DNA of 64,000 nucleotides from Arctopsyche grandis (taxonomy: Eukaryota > Arthropoda > Insecta > Trichoptera > Hydropsychidae): contig NC_135362.1 in assembly GCF_051622035.1 (NCBI RefSeq), forward strand, positions 22,219,001-22,283,000, written 5' to 3'. The number at the start of each line of letters is the position of its first letter. The first letter of the stretch is position 1. The notes beneath the pieces were generated by a model that worked only from the letters and a program-made list of their open reading frames with translations, made no database searches and was not told where the DNA came from. A program made the translations under genes and the position numbers. This document shows positions 11,240-28,380 of the stretch, one piece after another.

Positions 11240-11669
11240 AAGTGACCATTTTTTACAAGGTTCTTCTATATTTCACTTCGCTTCTTGGTCTGAATATATC
11301 CAACATTCTTCCGATCGTTTTGAAACTTTGCCATTTTTTACTTACCTCCTTTACGTTTCACATGGCTTTCGTGTTATTGAAATTTAAAACCAGGAAATTC
11401 TTAATCTATTTCAATTATTAAAGAATCATAGTCACAAATTTAGAAAAGAAATAATTAATTTTCTTGAATGCTCTTATAAATTCTAAGCAAGATTGGTTAA
11501 AATTATACTTATAATTACATATAGTGATTAGGAAACATTTGAAAGTTCCAACATTCAATTGCGTTTTATCGCTGGACCACATATTGTTTTATCTCACGAC
11601 TTACCAGGCATACTGTACTCAAAACACTAGTACATACTGTACTGGTAAAAGCTGTACAGTAGAGGTCAT
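11240..11669 (-). mobile_element. MITE-like repeat, copy 2 (inverted)
   Basis: Reverse-complement relative of the repeat at 6373-6819. Read on the minus strand it starts near 11669 (ATGACCTCTACTGTACAGC), contains GGTAAGTCGTGAGATAAAAC and TCCAGCGATAAAACGCAATT, and ends AAAAAATGGTCAC. A block AAACGTAAAGGAGGTAAGTA (rc of 11338-11357) also occurs near 6465 and 44207. It has no hAT insertion. Confidence 0.55.
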
Positions 11670-11882
11670 CTTATTATGTATTGCAAACATAATAAAAAGC
11701 GTTAAAAATATAATCAATGTACTGCGTGAATAAATGACTATGCCAAGCAGAACAATTGTTTTTTCATCATTAGCGAGGAAATATTTTTTTGTGAATAATG
11801 ATTAGTTGAAATTGAACAGGCCTGCGAGCAAGTAGTATTGGTATTGAAGTGTGTGCGGTAACAGCAAAAGTGACAGCGCGAA

Positions 11883-16941
<5,059 letters not shown>

Positions 16942-17299
16942 ATACCAATATAATACAAATATCTAAGTTATATATGTATATACCATTATGATAATTAAAA
17001 AAAGACTATTGTTCGTTTATACTCCGTGTATACACATATATTATAAATAGGCAAATGAAATTGTAATTTGATATTTTTTATACATTTTCATATTTTATAC
17101 AAATTTTAGAGGTAAATAATTGAACTGATGCAAAATATAAAACATATATACATTTTTTTATGAATTAAGTTGATTGTTTTATTTAGATTTTCCAAATTGT
17201 GTTATTTTTTACTGGAATATTAACTATGAATCATACGGTTTATTTTTGAGATGAGAGTGGCGTTAGTTAAATGTTAATTCATGGTAAATTTTTATTTTA
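16942..17299. other. Crat 3' UTR and flank
   Basis: AT-rich sequence downstream of the Crat stop codon. No canonical AATAAA was identified with confidence, and no other feature is recognised. Confidence 0.4.
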
Positions 17300-17600
17300 T
17301 TTTCTCATTAGAGACATCTATGGATAAATTCGAAAATAATAATATTTCGATAAATACATAAGTTTTACAGAGTGGCTAGCATTTTTATATATCAGCAAAT
17401 TCGAAATGCTATAAACTCGAATTTTGCGAGACACAGGAAGGATTGCCAATTTTGTGGAACCGTTTCGATGAAATCAGATAAGTTGTTAAACTTTTGATAG
17501 GAAACGATCGACCTGGAGTCAGAAATCCAATGTCTGGCCAGGGAATGAACCATGAACATTCAGTTGAAAGTATTACACGCTGACCACTGAGCTACATATG
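17300..17600 (-). mobile_element. tRNA-derived SINE
   Basis: Read on the minus strand it opens with TAGCTCAGTGGTCAGCGTG, an unmistakable tRNA A-box segment, then GACTCCAGGTCGATCGTTTC, TCATCGAAACGGTTCC and, at its far end, CATAGATGTCTC. The same blocks occur at 7140-7512, 50815-51245 and 63250-63696. Confidence 0.75.
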
Positions 17601-18269
17601 TTCAGTATATTTATACATCTTATATTAAATATTTTTATTTTTAAATGCTTTTTATTGTTTATAAATTTTCATAATACATCTTAGGTCTATATTACAATAG
17701 TTACTGAATCTAATGATCATTTTCTATTTTACAATTTTATCGTTTTTTTTTTGTAAGTATTTATACATATGTAGAATTATTTTATTATTAATGTGACCAT
17801 ACGTTTCGTTTTGGACGAAACTGTTCCGTTTTTAGGTTCCCTATCCTGTTGCACAGCTTTGGATGCCGATATGTCCTGTTTTCAGATATGTATAGAGCCA
17901 GTAGCCACCCACTTCTTTTAACACTTTCATACCAATAATTTGAATCATACGAACCTTCGTATAATTATTGAATATGCTTTATGTCTGCCCGGCACTAATG
18001 CATCCATAGAAGGGTCTTTTCTTTAATGGACGAGTGAAAAACACAAATGCAAGTCGCAGTTATTAAAGCAATGTTAATTACCAAAGTAAATTTTAAGAAT
18101 TTCATTCTTATTTGAATCAACAACAAAATAGACTTAAGTAAATTTGTTCTTCAGAAAAACCTATGACCACATAAATTATTTATTTTCACGTGTTCGTGCC
18201 TATTCTTTTCATTCATAAAATAAACCTATGAAGAAATATGCGTTTCTTGAATACACATACTATTTATTA
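17601..18269. other. Intergenic sequence with possible repeat end
   Basis: Mostly AT-rich. GTGACCATACGTTTCG at 17792 followed by a GTTCCGTTTTTAGGTTCCC block resembles the end of a small DNA transposon, but I found no matching second end or target duplication. No coding sequence is seen. Confidence 0.35.
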
Positions 18270-18990
18270 CCTAAGAGTTAGTAGATTTCTCGTTTGGAAG
18301 AAAAAATAAATGGTGGTGTAGGAATCTCGTCACCGCAATCGAAACATCTATTGCGACGGAGAATACATTTCTCACGCTCAACCATTGACGTCATCTCGAG
18401 TCGAGAAACTTCCACCCCAACAAATCAAGCAGAACGACGCGAAGTCGAAGAACACCTGCATCAATTAAAGTGCAGCTGTACAAACAACAAATGCATTGTA
18501 ACTCACTGAACAAACATCCAGACTCACTGGAACAAAGGGTGATAAAAACTAAATCGAGTGGAACGACGCCACATATTCGAGAATATTCCACCCTAACAAA
18601 TCAAACGGAAAGAACCACATTCCTCGCATCTCTTGCACACGAACCGCATACAGCGGACTACTATATAAACCCGCACAGCGGGCTCAACATCAGTCAACAA
18701 CCAGCAGCAGACCATGCTACACCAACAACCAGTCAGTCAGCAACAGAGCCAGACTCACTCAACCTACAACAACCAACATGAAAGAACCGCTCCAGAACTC
18801 AGCCGAATCCAGCCGCTTCGAGAACTTCCAGAACTCAGCCGATTCCAGTCACTTAGAGAACTTCCAGAACTAAATAATAAAAATAAATTATTCAAACAAA
18901 CACAACAGTGTTTCGTTAGGCTGGGATACGGTCAACACTTCCTACTCCCGCCTACAGTCGCATTAAGCATAATAGAAAAAACACTCAAAA
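18270..18990 (+). mobile_element. Candidate solo LTR
   Basis: A GC-richer block embedded in AT-rich DNA with retroelement LTR architecture: a TATA box CTATATAAAC at about 18660, an arthropod initiator ATCAGTC about 30 nt later (near 18691), a repetitive leader rich in CAACAACCAGCAG and CCAGAACTCAGCCGA, and closely spaced AATAAA-type signals near 18875-18890. No internal retroviral-type genes adjoin it. Ends and target duplication were not resolved, so the class is tentative; it could also be an orphan promoter. Confidence 0.4.
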
Positions 18991-19319
18991 CCAATTTACA
19001 ATTCTTATTAATGTTCATAATACATTTTATACATAATATTTAAACCAAGGACTCTTCAAAGTTGACAATCTAAAGCAGATTGAATTTGAATGAATTTTAC
19101 TATGTTGATTGTTATATTTTAAAATCTGCATTGGATTATATGTTAATAAAAGGGGGAATTAAATAAAGCACACCGCCTATGCGTTTGTTGTCACGGCAGT
19201 GTATTCGTCTTTGAAAACGCGAAGAACAAAAAGAGTAGGCAGATTTTTCAATTATGTATTTGTAAGGAGAGTTTCAAATACATAATTGTAAATGGAGAAA
19301 GTGTAGCAATCTAGTGATA

Positions 19320-19485
19320 GTGAATAATTTAGCACTGGCAGCACTGAGCAGTTGACGTAGCGCGACGTGGAGTGTTTCGCTGTCCAGTGGCGCTGCTGCG
19401 ACAGATTCGTGCGGTCGCTCCATTTCGTTCTCTCACTTTCCTATCACGAGACTATTGCCGTGACTGCTGTGCTCTTCTCCTCGCA
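19320..19485 (+). promoter_or_regulatory. Sec61 beta promoter and 5' UTR region
   Basis: GC-rich stretch directly upstream of the Sec61 beta ATG, with GACGTAGCGCGACGTGG, several CGCTG motifs and a polypyrimidine-rich tract (CGTTCTCTCACTTTCC) just before the start. No TATA box is evident, as expected for a housekeeping gene. The exact transcription start is not determined. Confidence 0.5.
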
Positions 19486-21325
<1,840 letters not shown>

Positions 21326-21683
21326 GGGGGCTGCGAAATCTTAAAATAATAAAAATTATTTAATAAGTATGTCGAGATTGCGAGTGATAAAACTATAAAT
21401 GGGACTATTATATTATTACGAACGTCTGTGGTGACCAATGCTCTGTTCAAAGCATTTAAGTGTTCTAATATAATCATTCCTCATAATATCATTTTTTTTC
21501 ATGTTAAACACTTTAATTCCATATTAAATTTTAAAAAAGATGAATAAAGAAATTTGTATGAAATATTTATAATAAAATAAAAATGTGTTACTACATTTTG
21601 TTTTCTTCTTTTAAATAAATAACCTGAAATCTGGAATCTATGCTCATTCGAAATAACATAACAGTTGAGTTTGTTTATTTTAA

Positions 21684-22149
21684 CCCATTTAGCGGCACCT
21701 TTTTCGCGAATTTGGCAATCGAGTTTTCGACCTTACAGATATTAATATTCACTCAAGTAACCAGATATGTTAATTAACACAAAGTATTATTTTAAATAAT
21801 AAAATACATAATATATGTCGTAGTTTTGGCTTAATTGTCAAATAATCATTCTTCATACAATTGAGACGTATCGTCGCCATTTTTCAACAGACGTGACGTC
21901 ACATAAACAAGGTTTCAGTATGGTTCCACAAAAAACTAATTTTGACTGGTATATATGAAATTTAAGCAAATTGAATAGATGGCATTCAACTCACAGTAAT
22001 ATATTCAACTAATTTTGAACCTTAAAACAGTTGAAATAGGCGCATATAAGGCTCAAAATCCCGTGCAAAGTTCAGAAATTCTATGGAAGACAGCCGCGCT
22101 ACAGACTTGTCGCCCAAAGCTTCCATAGAAGACGGCCGCGGGCAAACGG
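21684..22149. mobile_element. Candidate TTAA-flanked DNA transposon (piggyBac-like MITE)
   Basis: A 466-bp interval bounded by TTAA at 21680-21683 and 22150-22153. The left end CCCATTTAGCGGC and the reverse-complemented right end CCGTTTGCCCGCGGC share a piggyBac-style CCNTTT start. An internal short repeat (TTCTATGGAAGACAGCCGCG against TTCCATAGAAGACGGCCGCG) lies near the right end. No transposase is present. TTAA is common in AT-rich DNA, so this is tentative. Confidence 0.35.
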
Positions 22150-22249
22150 TTAAACATAGTTATATGGAAATTATCGTTATTAAGTACAATTTGTATTTCT
22201 TCTGTACCTGTCACAACCAAATTTTACTTTTCAAACCTACAAAGATGAA

Positions 22250-22519
22250 TTATATAAAATATATAAGAGTCCATGCAAGCAGCAGACGGTCAGGAGGTCC
22301 GCGCTCCACATTCGGAGCCCAGCATTCATTGTCATGTACAGATTTGTACGCAACAACGGACACAGCAAGCAGTCAGATCGTGGCGGTCACTCCGAATGGT
22401 GAAGTTCTCGAGTTCTATTCACGCCAAGACAAAGAACCGCCACAATGTTCGATACAGAAAAACTAATTGAATTAGTCAGAGAAAGAAATATTTTGTTCGA
22501 TTTAGCACTTGCCACACTG
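22250..22519 (+). pseudogene. MADF-domain start with TATA-type promoter
   Basis: A TATA-like ATATAAAATATATAAGAG at about 22255 is followed by a GC-richer leader and, at 22445, a 24-codon frame reading MFDTEKLIELVRERNILFDL before a stop. DTEKLIELVRER closely resembles the first helix of MADF domains, which occur in insect DNA-binding regulators and in the second protein of PIF/Harbinger transposons. The domain is cut off after its first ~20 residues. A GTAATG near the end could be a donor, making this a first exon whose partner I cannot find; a transposon remnant is equally possible. Confidence 0.4.
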
Positions 22520-23759
22520 TAATGGATAAATGGACTAGTGACTAGGATTTATATTTTATTTTACTTTCCAAATATACTGAATGCAGTCTTCATATTTTAT
22601 GTATTCCTCGTAAAAACCTCTATGGTTCGAATTATGCTATTACGAAATAAAAACATTGATCAATTGAAATAATTGCTTTCACAAGAAGTCTCTTATACAA
22701 GTGACTCATAGAGAGAGAGGACATTCAGTACTCAGCGCTCAACGGTCAGTGTGCGAATGATATCCGCTTTAGAATGGCGGTTCTCTTTCAGCCATTATTT
22801 TATTCATTTCTTGCACTTATTTTACATTATTCGACGTTTTATTACTTACAATAATGAATTCTTGCAGAATTTGCATTATTTTAATTTAAAATACATTTTT
22901 AACTGGACGCTTGGAGTTCAACTCAGTGGATAGTGGATTTTTTGGATTGGAGCACAGTAACCAGTGTCTACATTTAGTTCAAATGATTTCAAAAATGACC
23001 TCCATTTCTGAATAAAAAAACCAAATGTACTCTTTACAATACATCTTGCACCAGAGTCTCTTATTAAAGTTTAGTAATCTTGCGCCACGAATAGCTACAT
23101 CAGTTGGGAAAGGTCTCATCTAAAATATTTCCAATTTGAAAACGCCATTTCTAATAAAAACGTGAGGAACTGCTTGTTCTCTACCTGGCAATGGCTTCAG
23201 TCCAGGAATGTTCAATTAACTGTCAACTAACTTATGATAGAAATAAGACCTTTGAAATTGTGCTATCACTATCTTTTCCATAGCTTCCAACCAGTGGCAT
23301 AACCAGAAAAATTGGACACCCATGCAAATGCTAGCCAATATAGCCTTTAGCATTTTTTTTTTTTTATAAAATTAATTTGAAGATTAACTCACATAATATA
23401 AATGTTCTCTTCCCTAGCCTTCAAAGTGGCAAACTCTGCAATTACATATTTCAAAGATCTTTCAATCGTGAAAATTCGACACGCAATGTGTTGCGTATCA
23501 AATTTGGAGTATAAACTTTTAACTAGTGCTTCATATTAAAAGCTCGCAATATTATCATATTAATAAGCACTGCTTTGTCTTCAAAAGAACTGTTTCATGC
23601 ACAACACTCGGTACTAAAATGGAACTTGTAGCGGTTGATCGTCGCCTGTCTGTTTTGGGAACTCTATTGCACATCGATGGTGGACATTCTGCTGAACACG
23701 GAACTCCTGACCGTCCTTAGTGTACATACTTATTTTTCTTTCAGAGTCTGATTTACAAG
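22520..23759. other. Intergenic, repeat-like, unclassified
   Basis: Contains a second initiator-like cluster (CATTCAGTACTCAGCGC, GGTCAGTGTG) near 22720-22755, a hAT-like end CAGTGGCATAACCAG at 23293 without a detectable partner, and short open frames without homology. No host gene is recognised. Confidence 0.35.
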
Positions 23760-24017
23760 CAGGGCCGCCGAGAGGAATCCCGGGCCCTGAAAAAATAATT
23801 CCATGCCCTGTCATAGGGCATGGAATTAAATTATCAAAAGTTATAGATGCGAAAAATCTATCAGAACTATTAGAAAAATACCTATATATATAAAATAATA
23901 TATGTAAAATATCGATATCTATCAGTCGAACGTCCCAACATGGGGCCCCTCAAGTAGTCCGGGCCCTGGAACTTAGATAAACTCCAGCTTCCCCCCCCCC
24001 CCTCCTTGACAGCCCTG
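23760..24017. mobile_element. hAT-like MITE with 7/8 TSD
   Basis: 258-bp element with ends CAGGGCCGCCGAGAGG / CCTTGACAGCCCTG and flanking octamers TTTACAAG (23752-23759) and TATACAAG (24018-24025) that differ at one base. An internal hairpin surrounds ATTCCATGCCCTG. A poly-C run sits near 23990-24002. No transposase. Confidence 0.65.
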
Positions 24018-24289
24018 TATACAAGAATACTATTTCCATTTGAAGGAAATATTACTAAACAATTTTTAACACCTGCCAAGTGGAAATATGCATTTAAATT
24101 GAAATCGAACAACAATAAAAGATAGAAAAAATATTTATTAAAAATAAGATAATATTATATTATATGTATATAATAGTATAAATTTATTTTTTCCTTAACA
24201 TTTTTTAAATAAAAACGTAAGCATTCCCATCACCAAGAAATGCCTCCATATAAGATATTTTATTTGATATAATTTAGTAATTGATTATA

Positions 24290-27200
24290 TTATTTTGGAG
24301 GCATTTTCAACACTCCAATTTTTCTCAAATGTCTAACAATAAAAGGTGTGGCAGTAAGAGTAATGCCAATTCTAACCGGTGCGAAAACTTTATGTATGGC
24401 ATAGGCTACGACGAAAGTTCCTGCATTAGCTGCAATCTTTTTCGTAAATTCAGAATCCGTCAAGCCAAAGTGTTCCATCCAAGCCATCACGTCTAGACCG
24501 CTGAAATATAAATAAATCGCTATGAAATAACATCGTATAATACATTTAATAAATAAATTTTATACTTGTCATGTCACGGCATATTGTGCTGGTAAACAAT
24601 AAACATACTAAACAAATCAAAAGAAAATTTGAATTTATGAGTAACATAGACCCCATATAAAATCCAAACAAAAATTTAACAAAACAAAAAGAAAAACATG
24701 AATTTAGGATTTTGGTATTGAATCATACCTAGAAACGAGGACATAGCAGACGCCCAATGATGCGAGAGAAATAGTCACGTGGAATACAATGACCGTCGAA
24801 CCGTACGCGGCTACAGCCTGCTTCAACTGTTGCTTACGACTTAAAGGTTTTCCGCTTTCGTTTGATTCTTTTGTATCGCTGCTCGTCATTCTGATTAAAT
24901 TTGCATTTCCCAAAAGAGTAAGAAAAGATTTGCGATTTAGAAAAAGGTTTCCGTCGATAGGCGTCGTTTTTGAGGCTCGAGTGTGATACAAGTTGATTGT
25001 ACCTGAGTTTCGGCCTGTTCCGTGAATGCCACGACCGTACGTGTTGCGTAGGTTCAGGTAGTGCGATGAGTGAAGATGGTCAGATAGATATTTGTAGCCT
25101 TGACCCCATTGAGATCCCGGCATGCCCAAGAAACCCTGTCGTCCACCTCCGAATGGACTGGGCACATTGCTTTGCATGCTCGACGATAGGCTTACGGCGC
25201 CACTGCAATCGTATGGTCCAATGTGTGGATCGGAGTCCAATGTCACGTCGATATTCTTTGTTCCCCACGACTCTTGGGATGATATGAATGAGCCGGATAT
25301 GTCTCTGCTGCGAAGTGGTGAAAAACATCCTACTTCAGATGCATTTATGTCTTGAACATTTTCGGGCAGTTGTAGCGGAGCTGCTTGCGGCAATGCACGA
25401 GCAGCTGTGACATGAAGGTCGTTTCGAATATTCTTCAATCCTGCAAATTGAAAATTTGGATCTGTATTTTATTTTCTTCTCAAGCACATCATCCAAAAAT
25501 ATATACATATGGGATCCATGAATGTGTGCGGGAGGATATTCAAAGTCAAAGTCTTTACGCAACTCGTTTAATGTCTTCGCTTCGGGCTCGACCATTGCTC
25601 CAACTTAAAATATTCTCATTCATACCAATCCCACAACATATATAACTAATTTATTTATTTATTTGTACGGATAAAAACCCATTTAAATAAATCATATAAT
25701 ATTAATGTTATAATATAAAAATTAATAATAAAAGAAAACAATATCAATAGAAAAAGTAGTGAAAAACAATAATATGCGGTTTTATCACATGACATACTTA
25801 TATGACAAAAAACATAGAACATATAAATGAAAAAAAAAGATAAAATCATATTATGGAAAAAAATAATTTGAATGGATCTTATAAACAGACCAAAAGTAAT
25901 ACTAAATATTTCGATGTCCGTCTGATCAGCTATATGGTTAAATAGCCATACGGCTGTGCATATAGAAGTATTTAAAACAATGTTAGTTTGCGCTATAATT
26001 GGCGAAAACAGAACATGCTTACGTAATTACTAATACAGTATTTATTTTTTTATAAACTAATTATGTACATACAGCATAAAAAGAAAATACGAATATAACT
26101 ATATGTATATTGAAGGTCGTTTTCTTCGTAACTTATTATTATAGTATATATTATATATATATACATATGTATATACAGATATTTAAATTTGGGTCACCAT
26201 TGATTTGTGAATACTGCGAAGCCTTCATATAGATTAGATGTGAAATTAGAAGATATGTACATATATTGCAAGTTTTTAAAATTTTTGGAATTAGGAAATT
26301 AATATTTTTTATGTACATTTTGACTCAGTGAGTGGTAGCCATCTCATAATCCTTATGACGGGGATCTTATAATGCACATGGTAGATGAGGATCATATCTA
26401 TCATGTGCAATTTTAATCACATTTTGAATGTGATAAACTTAATACTTTGGCTACATTTCTCCAGAGCAACAAGTTACTTCTTCAAACAACTTACTCCTTG
26501 AAAAAGTCACGAATTTTCTGATTTAACAAATATATGATGAGTTAGGGCGAAAACACGCTGAGAGGCACGCGGCACGTTTTTTTTTTAGATACTTTTTAGC
26601 ATGCAAAAAAAACACAAGCATGCTTAGCCATCCGTGAGGCACGCAGTCCCAAAAATCACCTCCTGGAGTGTTTTCGGTGCTATTTTGTCTGTGTATTGAT
26701 ACAAGCTTAAAAGTGATTGATAACGATTAATCCCATATTTGAAGATATGTAGGAGAAACTTGTCGAAATAATAAGATCGTATGAATTAACAATGAACTGG
26801 GTACGCCTTGTATCGACTCGAAGCCAAGAAGACGTACCGTGCTGTTCATTTCAATGTATTTTCGCCTTTATTCTGCTTCTGATGCATGGTTTGGAACACA
26901 TGTTTATGGAGTCATACTTAGATGAAACAAATGTGGGGTTTGAAAAATTGGTTTGAGCGTCACCGGGAATTGTCAAGAATTATCTAGACGATTGTCACAG
27001 GAAAATTAGCAATTTCCCACATATATATGTAATCTCAATTAAATAGGAAAACGGTGTGTAGTAGACACAATCATTAAATGATGATTCGTCCACTTATACT
27101 ATTGATTTACTAGGGATCATAAATCTTAATATATTGTGTCACATGTGTACATAAATAAAAATTAACAAATGAAAAGTCTTAGTAGAGTTCAGTAATTAAT

Positions 27201-27688
27201 TGAATATTGTTTTGTAAAACAAATATAACACAATAGAAAGGTTAAGATAGAAAAAAAAATCATTAAAATTTACAGAATACAATTGAACAAATAAACATTG
27301 CAATTATTTTAATACAAATAACAAAGAGCGAGTCGCAATATAAATAGCACCACTCATTGAGAACTCATTATTGCACCTGTGTTTATTTAAGTGCACCTCA
27401 AATTATCGAATATTACGGACAACTACGATACTTTTATTATTGCGACAGAATTATTCAATTCGCATGGCGAAATTGTATCACTGTGAACAGTGATACCGAA
27501 TTGTTTCAACCGAGTTGAATAACCGACAATGAACAATAAATTGAATAATTTGGCTAGATTAGTGTAACGGTAAGTGCGTATGCGAATTAGAATGATACGA
27601 AAATGGTGAAATATTGGCTAATCGAACGTCTAGATTTACCTGAATTGGCTGCTCTCAACCCCACACCCATAGCCCTTGTTCCACTCAT
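24290..27688 (-). CDS. FAM210: FAM210-family mitochondrial membrane protein (DUF1279)
   Basis: Minus-strand gene with exons 27688-27640, 25440-24729 and 24500-24290, totalling 972 nt and 323 residues. The first exon encodes MSGTRAMGVGLRAANS, an Arg-bearing, acid-free start resembling a mitochondrial presequence. The middle exon is largely low-complexity linker and then enters the DUF1279 domain at SRKQQLKQAVAAYGSTV. This contains a membrane segment (IVFHVTISLASLGVCYVLVSS) and, in exon 3, FVVAYAIHKVFAPVRIGITL followed by a hydrophobic stretch and a basic/proline tail. FAM210A/B proteins are mitochondrial and affect mitochondrial protein synthesis and metabolism; which paralogue this is was not decided. 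The exon 2 donor gives SSGLDV across the join, the expected family sequence. Downstream polyadenylation signals (TTTATT on +) lie at 24183 and 24133. An alternative first exon may start at 25595. Confidence 0.9.
25558..25595 (-). CDS. Possible alternative first exon of the FAM210 gene
   Basis: A minus-strand ATG at 25595 opens MVEPEAKTLNEL and reaches a GTAAAG donor after one extra base. That is the same phase as the main first exon, so splicing to the acceptor at 25440 would keep the FAM210 frame. Such an isoform would have an acidic N-terminus without a mitochondrial presequence. The frame also stays open past the donor for more than 40 codons, so chance is not excluded. Confidence 0.3.
26542..26870 (+). 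mobile_element. MITE, GGCGAAAAYAC family, most complete copy
   Basis: About 330 bp with inverted ends TTAGGGCGAAAACAC / GTATTTTCGCC. Internal landmarks are GAGGCACGCGGCACG, a T-run with TTTAGATA, CTCCTGGAGTGTTTTCGGTG and CCCATATTTGAAGATATGTA. Partial or inverted relatives are at 45985-46130, 49010-49230, 61725-62060 and 63845-64000. No coding capacity. Confidence 0.65.
27451..27522. repeat. Stable imperfect hairpin
   Basis: A 72-nt fold-back with arms TTATTCAANTCG...AATTNGTATCACTG and a 4-nt loop TGAA. The inner nine pairs (GTATCACTG / CAGTGATAC) are perfect. It lies in FAM210 intron 1 near the promoter. It could be a small fold-back element or a structured RNA; the loop is short for a typical miRNA precursor. 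Confidence 0.7.
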
Positions 27689-28139
27689 CCTGTCAGATGC
27701 TGGAAATTGTGTTGGACAAGTTTAGCTGTCAAGGGACAAACAGGCCCAAACAGCACGACAGTCGACCGTGAACTGGCGTTGATTTCGATGTAGCCAGGCA
27801 TGGTCAACTCTATTACTTCATTATAAAACGAGTGTATACCTATATGCTGTATCCCCTCCTAAGCCTGCAGCATCATGAGTAATCAACTACTTGATTTAAA
27901 TTCTGCTTCAATAACACTTTTGCTTCCTCTCACATTTAATTTGTATTATAGTTTATATTTTTTTTACTGCAGCTTAGATAAGCCTTTAAGAGGGCTGGAC
28001 ACCAGCGCCTTGTCCATACAAACGTATTACACTTCTGCCTTCCTCAATTATGGCACTAGAGAAATTATTTTTTAATATGCTATGGATATCCACCATTGGG
28101 ATGCATCTATCGTTTTATTTTTTTGATTAGTTATTTTTT
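27689..28139. other. FAM210 upstream / intergenic
   Basis: Presumed FAM210 promoter side followed by intergenic DNA. The open frame on the plus strand at 27875 has no recognisable homology. Confidence 0.35.
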
Positions 28140-28380
28140 ATGGTTCGGTGATTACTAGTCAAATGTGAACCGGTCACAGGACAACTGGTCGCTCTAGATC
28201 GGTCACTCGTGATCATCCGTAAAATTCGACCAATTTTTAATTTTTGGGTGTGACCAGTTTTTTCGTGACCAATTTTCGGGTGTGACCAGTTTTAGTGTGA
28301 CGGGTGATCACGAGTGACCGATCTAGAGCGACCGGTTGTCCTGTGACTGGTTCACATATGACTAGTAGTCCGTTTACCAT
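28140..28380. mobile_element. Fold-back MITE with 81-bp terminal inverted repeats
   Basis: Left arm 28140-28220 and right arm 28300-28380 are near-perfect reverse complements over 81 bp, sharing for example TCTAGATCGGTCACTCGTGA and GAACC(G/A)GTCACAGGACAA. The 79-bp centre is itself repetitive (GGGTGTGACCAGTTTT twice and GTGACCAATTTT). No coding capacity; no convincing target duplication outside the arms. Confidence 0.88.

Larger units (their letters stand above)
25600..27639. other. FAM210 intron 1
   Basis: AT-rich intron with ATATGTATAT simple sequence near 26100-26180, a MITE at 26542-26870 and a strong hairpin at 27451-27522, about 115 bp from the first exon. No further coding exon is recognised. 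Confidence 0.5.

Noticed and set aside
18294-19043. Overlapping Gln/Pro/Ser-rich open frames
   Set aside because: They lie within the candidate LTR, have no homology and no consistent frame.
23293-23345. hAT end CAGTGGCATAACCAG
   Set aside because: No partner inverted end or 8-bp duplication was found in the surrounding sequence.
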